From contig OU342808.1 of assembly GCA_910591455.2 (NCBI GenBank), positions 22,297,714 to 22,361,713 of the forward strand: a DNA stretch of 64,000 nt, in the 5' to 3' direction. Under the pieces are notes generated by a model. The model did not search any database and was not told where the DNA came from. It was given only the letters and a program-made list of their open reading frames with translations. Below are positions 32,361-44,500 of the stretch, in pieces. Within the stretch, counting starts at the first letter, position 1; the number at the start of each line of letters is the position of its first letter. Source of the DNA: Pholis gunnellus (lineage: Eukaryota; Chordata; Actinopteri; Perciformes; Pholidae). The position numbers were made by a program, and so were the translations under genes.

Positions 32361-33660
32361 AGCATTCGTCACAGCGCCCTCTCTGTTGAGAGGTGAAAGT
32401 ACACCCCACTCAAACGATCGTAGTCTGTCTGTATGTTGTAACGTCATTATCTCCTCATGGTACCAGTAATCCTAAACCTTTTTTTTTTTTTTTGCATTAG
32501 CAGAAGAGAAACAACAAGTGTCTATTATATTGTTTTGCAGCTTGATATTGTTCCTTTCTTGTGCCTGAAATCCTTGATTACTATGTGATTACTGTATGCA
32601 AAAAAATCTATTGTGGCAATGTCAAATAAACTAATGTGAATATGAAGTTATAATTATTGATATGTAGAAAACTGAACAGGACAATGTGCTTAACTTCCTA
32701 TTGAGACATTGTTTCTTCTGATTGGACAACATTTGTGAAATTCTCATCCACACAAGCCAGTTTATCAAAGAAAATTGTCACTGTACAACAGGGTTGTGCA
32801 ACAAAATGCAGTTTGTAGCCCATTTTGCTTCTTCAGAAAAACACACACAAAAACATGAAACATAACTATACGATATGTAGAGGGTGGAGGATGAATTGAT
32901 TTAATTACTGCGTCACTGTTTGAGTAAATATACAAAAAGTCAAAGTTTAAAGATTTGTTAAATGGCTAAAGCCAGGTATATACCAGGTATATAATACTGT
33001 TAAGTATTATATCTAGAGTTTTTACATTTAATTATACAACATTTGGCTTATGCTAATTATCTGCAAAGGTTGGCTTCCTTATAGATCAACATTTCCTCCT
33101 TCATATGGGTAATACTAAACTTACCATTTAAAACATGTATTAAAGCGATGTGGATTGCTACAATAAGCAAACCGTATCTAGAAACTGTAAAAAGCATTTG
33201 AACAGGGTCTGATACACTCACTGTATATTACAAACACATAGTAAGTAGGATGTTCATTATCACAAAATAACCTGTTTCCCATCAAAAATGTCTTAAAATG
33301 GTAGAATACCAAAATCTGTGATTTCTCGGTGCTTTTTACAATGGACACTTTTCTTACAAAAACAGAAACTTACAAAATTGAACATACAAAAACTTTCCAC
33401 ATGCACCACTGCGAGCTAAATTCAGTGACTTTGCAAATGACTCACTATGTGATTAAAAAAAAAAGTACGTTCTTGCTGACAAAACAGCATAATGTCAAGG
33501 TGTGACCTGCAATTGTTAACCCTTTCACCCTTTCTGTAGCTGCTGAAAGGGTTTCTGAGCCTGCCAGCCACTGTAAATGTGGACAATCCCTCCATATTCT
33601 GTACATTTCTATGGCACTGTTGCTGGCTCAGGGGGTTTAGACAAAAGGGCCAGTCTGTGA
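32361..33660. other. intergenic region between inpp5e and the crystallin
   Basis: AT-rich with poly-T/poly-A runs and no open frame of note. The last 250 bases carry lens-promoter-like motifs described separately. Confidence 0.5.
33438..33553 (+). promoter_or_regulatory. candidate lens enhancer: AP-1/Maf-like sites and a 10-bp inverted repeat
   Basis: TGACTCA (33438-33444) is a full AP-1 core. TGCTGACAAAACAGCA (33474-33489) is a palindrome with TGCTG/CAGCA arms, like separated Maf half-sites. AACCCTTTCA (33518-33527) and TGAAAGGGTT (33544-33553) are perfect inverted repeats, the second preceded by a TGCTGA Maf half-site. Large Maf proteins activate crystallin genes; their use here is inferred. 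Confidence 0.4.
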
Positions 33661-33666
33661 GTCAGG

Positions 33667-33674
33667 TATAAAAG
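33667..33674 (+). promoter_or_regulatory. TATA box of gamma-M crystallin
   Basis: TATAAAAG, 85-92 bases upstream of the start codon, predicting transcription start near 33697 and a leader of about 60 bases rich in CAGCAG. Gamma-crystallin promoters are typically TATA-driven. Confidence 0.75.
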
Positions 33675-33758
33675 CAAAGGGTTAAATCAGATAGAGTTAC
33701 AGTTCGGTGCAAGAGCAGCAGCAAGACCACCAGCAGCAGCAGCCCACCAACCAGCAAA

Positions 33759-34817
33759 ATGACTTCCACCGGAATGAACACAATGAACAAGGTAAGCTCT
33801 TTTAAGCTTTAAAGGGTCTTTGAGTTCATTGTTTTTGTTTTTGGGCCCTCGTTTTTACTGTTTTGGTTCACACTGACAGCTCTTACAATGTCATGTTTTG
33901 CCGCAGCAGGCAGCTGTTTTCATTGAAAAAGCTCTAAAAACAAGTTAGCGACCAATTGATAAATATATGGAGGGTTTAAGATCGGAACATTTCCCTCAAA
34001 AGTTGGTGAAGACCATAAATAGAGTTACAATAAGAGTTCATATTGGACTTACATTCATCAAGTGGACAGAAACTGTTACTCCGCATCTTCAACATGTGTC
34101 AATAGACACATGTAGAAGTGCCGCTTGAACATATGACACCTGTAACCCTCATATACCTCACATGTGCCAACCAAACACTTTCTCCCTCAGATCATCTTCT
34201 ACGAGGAGAAGAACTTCCAGGGCCGCTCCTACGAGTGCATGAGCGACTGCCCCGACATGTCCTCCTACCTGAGCAGGTGCCAGTCCTGCAGGGTGGAGAG
34301 AGGCTGCTTCATGGTGTACGACCGCTCCAACTACATGGGCAACCAGTACTTCATGAGGAGGGGCGAGTACTCCGACTACATGAGCATGATGGGCATGAGC
34401 GACACCATCAGGTCCTGCCGCATGATCCCCATGGTAAGATCTTGCACCTGGCTAGATTTGCTCTCGATGACATCTCTAGAAAATGCAATTCTTTTTGTAA
34501 ACGTTCTGAGTTAAACCCACCCGTCTTCTGCATCACAGCACAGAGGATCCTACAGGATGAAGATCTACGAGAGGGAGAACTTCGGAGGTCAGATGTCTGA
34601 GCTGATGGACGACTGCGACAACATCATGGACCGTTACCGCATGTCCAACTGCATGTCCTGCAACGTGATGGAGGGCCACTGGCTGATGTTCGAGCAGCCC
34701 CAGTACAGAGGCAGGATGATGTACGTGAGGCCCGGCGAGTACAGGAACTTCATGAACATGGGCGGTAGCGGCATGAGGTTCATGAGCATGAAGCGCATCA
34801 CCGACTCCTGCTACTAG
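33759..34817 (+). CDS. crygm: gamma-M crystallin (methionine-rich, lens)
   Basis: Three exons: 33759-33791, 34191-34433, 34539-34817; 555 bases, 184 residues. Gamma-M crystallins are structural, short-range-packing proteins of the fish lens that give very high protein density and refractive index. Exon 1 encodes an 11-residue leader (MTSTGMNTMNK). Exons 2 and 3 each encode two Greek-key motifs, starting IIFYEEKNFQGRSYECMSDC and MKIYERENFGGQMSEL, with the family's exon-per-domain layout. Met is 29 of 184 residues by my count, and a single Trp remains (position 140), the gamma-M hallmark against Trp-rich mammalian gamma. Cys is also frequent. The protein is slightly longer than the usual 174-178. 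It has its own TATA box and poly(A) signal. The exact paralogue number cannot be told. Confidence 0.95.
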
Positions 34818-34832
34818 ACTCTCTTAGCACTG

Positions 34833-34838
34833 AATAAA
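34833..34838 (+). terminator. poly(A) signal of gamma-M crystallin
   Basis: AATAAA 16 bases after the stop codon, giving a very short 3' UTR; GT-rich sequence (TGCTGCTGTGTTTCAGTC) follows within 30 bases. Confidence 0.75.
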
Positions 34839-36099
34839 ACTGTCATAACCTAAACTGCTGCTGTGTTTCAGTCTTTCTTTCACAGACTTCTATTGCTGGT
34901 TGTAACTTACAGGGAATTCACAAAGAGAATGCTTGTAAAATGAGAAAAGTTTCTAATTTTTATGAAATAATTTGCTTCTTATTCTTATTTCCCGCCATAT
35001 GAATAATTAACAACTTCACAATCTCCAATCTTTTGGCAGATACATGTGCTGGATTGGGGAATTGAACACAAAAACCTGCACAATCTAAAACAATCTTATC
35101 ACCTCTGCAATGCACTGCTTTACATTAAAGTTGAAGTTATTTGAGCCATCGTCTTAGTTGAGACTGCCATATATAACCTACACATCATACAGTATAGCAT
35201 AGAGCCATTTCTGCTCATTATATGCCATTTTATATGCCAGCAATAGTCCAGTTTTTAACACTTCATTTTTAAACGGATACAACATTTAATTAGTGTGCTT
35301 TAGAAGTAATGTTAGTCTTTGTGCTAAGCTAAGCTAACCAGCTGATGACAGTGGCTCCGGGCGCAACACGGAATCAACTTAGAAATTCTTCTTACGGTCT
35401 TTAAAGCACTCACTGGTTTGCCAGCCTTGTGTGCTCTTTCTTCAGAACGTGCTCCAGTCATTTTTGCCTGCCTGTCTAACTGTAAGACCCAGATCTTCTT
35501 CTTTGATGTGATGCAGGTAGAAGAAGGATGGTACATTAAGAGAGAGTGCCAGAAGTGTGAAGGTAGATTTCCATGTGTTCTGTGCAATGGAGCTGTTCAA
35601 CATCTGTGAAGCCTTTTGATTTGCAGCTGAGGAGAAGTGATGCGTGCTGCTGCCCTACTTGTTACAAAGTAAGGCTCGTGTCAGCTGAAATCATGGCACT
35701 GAGCTGGAGGAAGTTTAGTCTGAGTGCGAGCGGAATTCAAACCGTTGTGTCTACGGTCTGTCGTAGTAAACTTGGACGTTGTCACATAAACAGCTGAGAC
35801 TCTCTGAATTATATTAGCACTGCTCCAATTTGGCTGCAGTCTCGTTCAGAGTTTGTTATGAGGTGTAAATATTGTCTTTGGAGCGTCTGGGTTTGTTTCT
35901 GCTCGACTGTGCGTTTCCTTCTGTCTTGTTCCTATTAGGAAGACAATAACAGAGCAGTCGCACAGGCAAACACACAACCAGAGACATTTTTCACTGAAGT
36001 TACATATTATGCGTACATGATGATGAGAATAATATGCAAATAGTAGAATTGTTGGGGTAGAATGTAATTTGTTTAAAAAAAAATAAGTTTTAGCTATGC

Positions 36100-36740
36100 T
36101 AGTGGCTTAGCTCTACGGATGGCAATACCAGATCAGTCGGTCAACGACTATTGGGTGGATTGCCGTGAAACGATGAACACACATTCGTAGTGCCCTGAGG
36201 ATGAACCTTTCTGTCTTCGGTGATCTCTTGACTTCTCCTCTGGTGTCACCAGCAGGTTGTGGTTTTGAGTGACATGTCTCAACAACAATATGACAGATTG
36301 TTATTCAATTTGGTGTACACATTCATGTTCCCTGCAGAATGAATTTAAATCATTTTGATCCCCTGGCAAACGAGCGGGGAGCTTTTGGGGGCCGGTAACA
36401 CGGAGGGAAGCCAAACATCATTAATTTGCATATACCACCCACAATGCAACAATGCAAAACTGGTTGAAAATCTGCAATGTTACCTTTTGATCAGTGAAAT
36501 ATCAATATTTACCTTATGGATTGCCACAGAACTTTGTAGAATTGCTCAAGTATTGGATGATTTGTCTATACATTTGCTACACACATTCATGTCCCGCTCA
36601 GGATGAACAATAACTTTGGTGATCTTGTGACTTCTCATCTCGCACCATCATCTATTCTATATCATTCTGGCGTAAATACCTACACAGCTAATGACATTCC
36701 TATTAGCCTCAGCTGTTCTTTATGTTTCCAAGTCAAGATA
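36100..36740 (+). repeat. dispersed teleost repeat, GAAATTTGGTACAGACATTCATG family (copy 2)
   Basis: It includes ACGGATGGCAATACCAGATC, TATTGGGTGGATTGCCGTGAAA, TCTCAACAACAATATGACAG, TTCATGTCCCGCTCAGGATGAAC and ATGACATTCCTATTAGCCTC. It is the longest copy in the window. Confidence 0.8.
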
Positions 36741-38469
36741 TACTTTAATTAAACTTTTATTAAAAAGATAAATGCAGACAAAAGATATATTATAAATCAC
36801 TGCCTATCTCTAGATTAGGTTTTTGTTTCACGCCTCAGAGGAGGATTAAAGAAGCACATGCCTCTCTATCTTTCTTTCTCACTCTTTCTTTCTTTTTTCC
36901 TCTCTTCTTCCTCCAGAGAACGGCCAACCCAGCGAGCGAGCGGGGAATCGATGCCCTGATACGAGATTCAGCCTAATGAGGATCAGAAACATCTTAATAA
37001 AGACCCATAATCCACCACTTAATCCCTCATTACAGAATCATCTGCATTCACTGGTCCTGCTCCATACCGCCGCAGCGACGGCACATTTAGGTCCATTGTT
37101 CTACCTCGCCTCATCTTTCACCCAGCGCTACGTCTCCCTTTGTCTCCCCTCGGTGTCAGTTATATTTGATCCGCTCTCATTAGACTTTCAGACGAGATGA
37201 GCAGCAGGGCCTGAAAATAGTGCTTTTGTGTGCACTTCTATGCTATCTCCCGTCTGAAATGGAAAATGAGACATATGCTTAATGAGGAGGAGACGGACTG
37301 GGACCTGCCGTCCGACATACAGAGAGAGATAGGGAGCGTATTGTGCGACCGATGCTGTGAGAGGGCACACTTTCCAGGCAACGTCTGTGTCGGTGATTAT
37401 AGACTTCTGAGAGTGTGAAAATTACTCAAAAATAAAAGTGGGACAGATGGATTAAAGCTTAATGCTGAGCCCTGGAAAGATGTTTTTAGTTTAGCGCAGC
37501 AGTAACACAAAAGTTGGAAGTTTACCCAAGTTTTTGTAGTTCCTGACAGTACAGAGAGTACATTCTTAATTGTCCAGGGATTTATCTAACAATCCCTGTC
37601 ATATCTCCTCCGGTGTCATGATCCCTTCATTTCTTGAGTTTCTACCTCGTGTTCTTTGGTATCCATCACTAAAGCAGCATGCTTGTATGAGTCCTGTGGA
37701 TGGGAATAGTTAGTATCAAAATGCCAAGTGATATTAGCCTCATCCAGACACGCTCCAATTTGGACTAACGAAGGAGGTTAATATAGAATTATGTGTCGAG
37801 AAAGGAGGTGAAATCTCTTTTCCTTTAGCTGTGAGATGATCCTCTGAGGGTTGGATAATTAGCCCCATGAAGGTGCAGAGAAGGCTGATTCTTTAAACCG
37901 CACCGACCCTCCCTCTTCATTATTCTGTGTACTGAGGTGAGTACGAGGTGGAGGGGGATAAAACAAAACAAATAAAACTCATTAAAGGTACCCGTGTGGC
38001 TACAAATCCCCCTCTGCAGTATATGCTAAAGCACCACAGACATCATTAGCTCCGCACAAAGGAGCCATCGTTATTCTGCCTGGATATATGAACGCAGATC
38101 AAAGACCGCAATAGTTCATCGTCTTTTGACCCGAGGCAGGATTCTCAAAAGCAGAGCTCCCCTATTTTGGCAGGTTTCCATTTGTTTCCCCCTCGCTGAT
38201 CTCGGCCAGTGGAGACGCAGAAAATCACTCGACATAGCACGAGCAAATCTGGAGATGAAAAAGCTTAAATGATTTCTCCAATGATGCACCCGTGGCATTG
38301 TTTTTGTTGTGAAGAATGAGGGTTAATAGTTAATGCTGCTAAATAGACGAGGGTTCTTTTGTAGTTCTATAAAAGAAGTTTGGTAAAGGAAAGTTGTTCT
38401 CATGTACATTGACAACTTCAACTTCAAGCATCAAGAGGCCTATATTTTACATTTTCTTTGCCACAGTAG

Positions 38470-38775
38470 CAAGACATGGCTCCAGAGATGGCAATATCGT
38501 TCTGTATACCGGTTGGTCAACAGCTGTGGTCAACTGTTGGCAGGATGAACTGCTTGTTTTGGTGATCCTCTGACTGGTCTACATTTAGATTTGTACAGAG
38601 TAATGACCAAATACCTGCAAAACTAATGGCATAGCATCCGCCCCAGCTGTAGTCGACTGATTTTGAGTTTAATGCAAATTAGCATGCTAACAAGCTAACT
38701 AAGATGGTGAACGTGGTTAACGTCATACCTGCTAAACATCAGCTTGTTAGCATGCAGATTTGCATGCCTTAGTTT
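38470..38775 (+). repeat. dispersed teleost repeat, same family (copy 3, partial)
   Basis: AGAGATGGCAATATCG, AATGACCAAATACCTGCAAAACTAATGGCAT, AGCATGCTAACAAGCTAACTAAGATGGTGAACGTGG and GCTAAACATCAGCTTGTTAGCATGC match the family; the centre is deleted. Confidence 0.75.
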
Positions 38776-41169
38776 TGATCAAAGTGTGTTGGGCCTAAAA
38801 ACAGCCACGGACACTTTCTTTTTTTCCACTGTCTTGTCAGTTTTTAATCCTAAATTGACACTGTGTTTATTTTATGTCATTTATCATTTTATATCACCCA
38901 CAACAACCACAATACAACCAAATCGAAACCTAAATATGAAACCTGAAATCACTAATTCAGTTTTTGCGTAATTATTTGGAGAACATCTTCTCTATGAGGG
39001 CGTTGCCAGCAGCATTACTGAACTATTGTACAGACGAATTGCTTCTGTTGTCACAAACTTAGCCACGATATTAAAAGCTCAAATACGGCGGACCTGATTC
39101 TTATATAAACTGCTGGACTGGACCAACACGTCCCGACAGTTTATCAGTTTAAAGTGTAAAACAGTGAGTCACAGCGGCTGAATCCTCCCCAGAGGTGATG
39201 TTTTGCTCCAACATGCTGCGTGTAATCCACACCACTCTTCTGCCTCATTTCACACACATTTGCATCTGTGATCCTCTGGGTCCCGTCCCCACGACCCCAC
39301 TGATCTTACATGTCTAATAAGGGTGGTGTAATTTTTCTCTTCTGGTTTGATGGCCTCAATGCACCTTGACAACTTGATCTCATCTCTGCAAATTGCCCCA
39401 TTTACATCCCCTCCTGCTCACACATAGACATCACACCTTTTTTTTTTTTACCTGTTTATAGAAACAGAGGCAGGTGCAGGGATTTTCTCCTCGGGGCAGC
39501 TGTCACAAGTGTAACCGCTATCAGACAGATAGTGTGCCAACAAACACGTTGTTCTAATCACACCTGATAGCATCTGCAGCCAGCAAGCACACGTTGAAGG
39601 CCTCAGGCTCTCCAGCAGCGAGCTGAATGAAAGACTGCAGCCAGCCGTGACGACATGACAGCACACGAAAAACACACACGGATCAGTACAAGCACAACAA
39701 ACGTGGGAATTAACATGCAGACATACCACGAACACATGCCCACTGCTTAGATTAAGGTGTCTCTATTTTCTACGAAGAAGAGATTTGCACTACACCATGT
39801 GCTCCGTCTTAAGTACACAAACTGATGAGAGTCTGGCAACAGTGGAAGAAGTACTGAGATTATTTATGTAAATGGTGGAGAGGAGGTCATCTGCTTATCT
39901 GTTTAGCAGCACCTGGAAGTTGCTCAAAGTCCTCTCAGAGCCATATTCTTCATATATGTTTATGATCAATCCCAATTTCACATATTGAAATGTAGCTATT
40001 TTGGTCTATGCTGCATTAATTCTATTCTCACATTAATGTAACACAACCATTGCTGGAGTATTGTCAGCTTCTCTGACAAAGGGGCAATTAATTGTTACAT
40101 AGAAATACATTAAAATTATGACTCACAACCTTCTTCTGTTCTGGTTCTGGTTAACATTTTTTAACCTTGGCATAGTTTTTTTTTTTATTAAGCACTGATT
40201 TAATTACCACCCGGCCAGTACGCTAAGTGAACCAAATCAAACACACCCAAAGATGTTACCTGAACAGGTGCATGCTGGGTCTGGCTAACATGCTACCTGC
40301 TAAAATGCTCACGATGGGTCCTCCAGGTGACTCCTGCATTCACTGAGCATCTTTTACCTCCAGTGAGGTTTGTGTTGTTACACAGCAGATTGTGGAGGAC
40401 TTCACAAAACATACGACTCCTAGAAGGCCGTTCAGACAGGTGAGTACAACAATGAACTCATTTAACTCTCCAGGTGAGACCGTCTCATGCTTTGCTGTAA
40501 CATGTGTGTGTTTGTGTGTGTTCATACAGCTCCGTGTTGTCTGCTTTGGTGATGTTTTATTCAGCTGTTGATTCTACAAGAAGTGTCAGGATATTTTATT
40601 TATGTAGCTTTATTTATTATCGGTCATTTTGTTGAGTTGTCTGAGTTTTGTCTCTTTTATGGTTAATTCTAGTGATGCTACACTGAGGAATGAGGTTGTA
40701 TATGTATGATTGATACAAGTTGACAATAGTTGTATGCCCCGGATGCAGAGTGTACCAATATAAATGTAATGTTTGTTTGGACATAAGGGCTCATGTTGCT
40801 TGGAATTTGTGTAAGAAATCGTAATCTCCAAAACAACTGTACTAATTGAATAAATTAGGGCTACAACTGATGCTATTGCTGTTATTGTTTTAAAGGTATA
40901 CTATGCAGGATTTTCCTTAATTAACAATTTATAGATTCATACAAAGTAAACCCTCTCAATCATCATTCTGACCAACCAGAAGTGTGTGGTGGTGTCTGTG
41001 TCTGGGAGTTTCTGACTCATGAAAACCACTCAAAATTTCTGGAAGTATTTACAGTTGAGGAGCAGCATAGGGTCAGTGTTTGGACTGAAAAGAGACGAGA
41101 CAGAAGAGAATAAAATTCAAGACTTTAAGTGCTTCTCTTACCTTCCACTCTGCCTCTATATTTTATAGG

Positions 41170-41850
41170 AAAATGTCAAATATTCAAACTAGAATGTGCG
41201 AAGGCCTGAGATTGATATGGCAAAAGGATCTTGGCAATGAGATTAGGGACGATGTATGGAAAGAATTAATATCAAATGTAGGCTGGGCTACAAGGGATGC
41301 GAGAAGCAAGTTTATCCATGCGTTACAAAATTGTACATAGGTATTACTTTACATGTATAAAATGGGCTTAAAGAAGGATAACAAATGCTGGAAATGCAAT
41401 AAAGAAATGGGCACATTTCGACATGCTCTGTTGGGGTGTTCCAAGGTGATGCCGTTTTAGAAGGTGGTACGGAAGAAACTAGAAGGGTGGCTCAAACAGC
41501 CTTTACCACAATCCCACAGTCTACTCGGAGACAAAACGCTTATGCCACCAGGCCTTACCAACACAGAGATCAGGCTGTCATTAACTGGTTTTATTGTAGC
41601 AGCAAGGCTCATCCTGCAAAACTGGAAGAGCCCACATACGCCTGCGTTCACAGAAAGTCATGACAGAGACAGCTGCCTTTTAAGTTAAGTGATGAATGTC
41701 ATTTTTATGTAGTTATTCTGCGGTTTTGTTTATTATGTTCATGGTTATTTGTCGTCTTTCCTTTTTTTTCGTTGTTGTATTTTTGCAGTCTGACCGGCCT
41801 AGTTTTTGTATCTGTGTATGATTTTGATGTGTTTTGACGAATAAAAAACT
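41170..41850 (+). pseudogene. 3' end of a dead L1-type LINE (ORF2 C-terminus)
   Basis: One frame from about 41173 to 41688 reads the C-terminal region of L1 ORF2: LIWQKDLGNEI, DDVWKELI, then the Cys/His motif CWKCNKEMGTFRHALLGC, then a residual PF(W)KVV. Two in-frame TAG stops (41338-41340 and 41458-41460), the second replacing the expected Trp codon, show it is inactive. The tail ends in AATAAAAAACTTAAA near 41840. The copy is 5'-truncated, as usual for LINE insertions. It belongs to the non-LTR retrotransposons; the fish subfamily is not determinable here. Confidence 0.85.
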
Positions 41851-44039
41851 TAAATGGGAAAAACTACTAAAATGGTGGACACAGCGCCAGAACAACGCAA
41901 ATATCCGATTCCAGTTGACATCGGGCGAAGGCAGGGTACATAGAAACAGACAACCATTCACGCTCACATTCACACTTATGTTGCCAATTAATTTTTTTTT
42001 ATCAACTAACGGATTAATCAACTAATTGTTTCAGCCCCAGATTAAATGTTTTGGGGCAAAACGGTACAATATTCCTCTCTAATAACTAGAAGGTTGCATA
42101 AAATCAAAATACTGATGTAACATTCAGGTGACTACGGAAGTGAAGTACTACTCAAGTTTCTACAGGCTTCTCCCTCCTGCTGCTTCCTGTGCTTCTCTGA
42201 ACCTCCTCCTCCTCTGTTTCCAGCCATCCCTGATAATAACTCAGGAGGAATGTGGGCTCTGGAGCTGCATGTGTTTCCTTGTGTTTGTCCTCACTGGTTT
42301 CTTCCCAGTGTTTGTTGCAGTTGGAAGCCTTGTTTAAGAAAAGAAAAGAAACGCGTAACACCAGATACCCAGGAAGTGGTGAACAGAGAGTGGATGGGGC
42401 AGTAATGGGAGAAAGCCGGGGGCTTTTGTGTCCCATTGTCCCCTCAACACAAACACACCGCCGTGCTCTCAACTCACCCTGCACTGGTCAGCGGCAGTGG
42501 GTTCAGACACTGGCCTCTGGCCTCTGACCGTGTAATGGCGTGGCAGGTCGAGTGTCGTTATCGGCACCAACAAGGATAACACTACTGGCTAAGAAACGCT
42601 TTGAGAAAATTCTCTTGGATGAAACGGGTTCTCTGCTGAGACATTTCAGTCTTTGGTCCCGACCGGAATATCTCAGCAACTAGCTACTGTTGTAGTCATG
42701 AAGTTCTGCACAAACATTCACATGGAGCTGGCAGGTTGTATTCTACGTCTCAAATGAAATGTAATCGTTTCATCCATTGTCGATACAAAAATAATGATTA
42801 TAGCAGCTTTAAACACTTATTTGGTGCTCTAGCTGGATAGCTCAACGAATCGATGTTCCCTCTGCGATGCTCATATGAGGAACTGAAGTAATCCAACTCT
42901 TTAGGACCTGAGAGTCTGCTTCATTGGATTAACCTTTGGCCTTTGTCACATTATCCACTTAGCAAGTTGAGAAGGTAAACACGAAGCACACCAGTAGCTG
43001 CTGATTAAGGGTCTCTGCTTTAAAGATGTTTATCCACACTCAGTGGAACCAGATATTTTCTTTATTTTCTAATAATATTGCATGTTTTTCCACAATAGAG
43101 AGCCCAAACTAAGAGTTAAGCATGTTTTAGTATCTTTGTATTTCCTTTAAGGGTATCAGTAACCACTGAAGTTAGACTCTAGTAACACATTCAGATGTAG
43201 AGGGCCTTTGACTGCGGTCAGGCTTTTAATTTATATGTGAAAAGATCCGCCTTAACCAATAAATCTACAGCCGAGCGCCATGTTGGAGGCTGCTGATCTG
43301 ACCTCAGGCGCTGATGAGGCCCTGATGACCCGCAGTGACCTCTGACCTCTGTCCTTAGCCCAGGCCTTTTAATATAACCCCAGCAGATCAGCTCCATATG
43401 GTGGTTCAGAGAGGAGAGCCTGGTGGAGGCCCCTGTAGAGTCATTTAATTATACGTCTCCCAACGCCTCCGTAAGTGGAACTTACCAAACGTTATAAGGA
43501 TAATCAAAGGAGGTTATTAACTGTAAATTATACAGTTCATGTGCAATATGGTCATTTCTTTCATTGAAGCTTGGTCACTTTCTGTTTGTGTTAAATCATA
43601 GTATCAAGTAGTATGGAAAGAAGGTTTAGATTGTGCCACCAAAAACTTGTTATCGACTTTATCTCTGCCCTCAGTGATCCACTGGCAGGTTATCAGTATT
43701 TGCTGAGGCTGTGGCGTGGGCCAAGGTGTTGACACAGCTGCGGTTTGGGTGTAAACCAGTGTGTCCAGGATGAACCTCATGCTGCCTGCCAGCCCAGCAG
43801 CTTCACGAAAACACAAAGACTGGAAAGATGTTCTCCCACCCCAATGTGTGAAACCAGTCCGAGGAATGTGCTCTTGACCTAAAAAGGAAAATGTCTTTGT
43901 GATGAGAAACAATATTATCTCGTTGGACCTGGAACAGTGTTCATATGATTTGAACTTTTTGCTATGTTGACAAATCAATATATACTGTGTATATTAATAT
44001 CATAGTTTTCAGGTGGAGAACGGTGCTCAACGTACAAAT

Positions 44040-44500
44040 AGGAGATTCATGTACTTTACTTGACAATTTTCATTTTACTCGAATACATTTATTTGTTTAA
44101 CACTTGGTTAAACTACTAACTTACGTATAAAATACATATTTTGTTTTGGAAAAGCCAACTTTAATATAAGAAGTAACACTGACTCTGGGGCAAAACAACC
44201 CATTGGTAGTGGGTAAAGTCAACCCAATATTGCATCGGTGCTACATTAACCCTACATGGCTACATTTTAAATCCAGTGATTTTTCGTGTATAGTTATTTT
44301 TTAGATTAATATTTTACATTATATAATCTGCTAAAATATAACATAATAATCCCATGTTTCCCAACATTTTGGGCTGACATTTCCTCTATGGACCTTAACT
44401 TTTACTTTAGGGATTTTGAATGCATGGTTTGCATTCAAATATTTTTAAATAGTAGTATTGGTACTTTAACTGAAGCGTCTGAGTACTTCGTCCACGACTG
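44040..44500. mobile_element. eroded hAT-like MITE (copy 2) with nested GGGTCA-type fragment
   Basis: Words such as TGTACTTTACTTGACAATTT on the left and GGTACTTTAACTGAAGCGTC followed by GAGTACTTCGTCCACGACTG on the right match the family of 9688-10417. Inside, 44150-44265 shares GCATCGGTGCTA and CAACCCAATATTG-type words with 14170-14245. Confidence 0.55.

Larger units (their letters stand above)
34860..41160. other. 6.3-kb gene-free interval
   Basis: No coding exon supported. It contains two copies of the ATTCATG-type teleost repeat, a scrap of the hAT-like element near 39838-39875 and a possible dispersed-repeat piece at about 40893-41160. Patches at 36930-37200 and 37870-38300 are more GC-balanced with ATTA/TAAT words and could be conserved non-coding elements; that is a guess from composition. 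Confidence 0.4.

Noticed and set aside
34118..34600. 160-codon plus-strand frame through the crystallin
   Set aside because: Out-of-frame shadow of the crystallin exons; the true frame has the Greek-key sequence and correct splice sites.
41436..41688. Open frames at the LINE fragment as host genes
   Set aside because: The frame with stops reads L1 ORF2 C-terminus, so these are pieces of a dead element.
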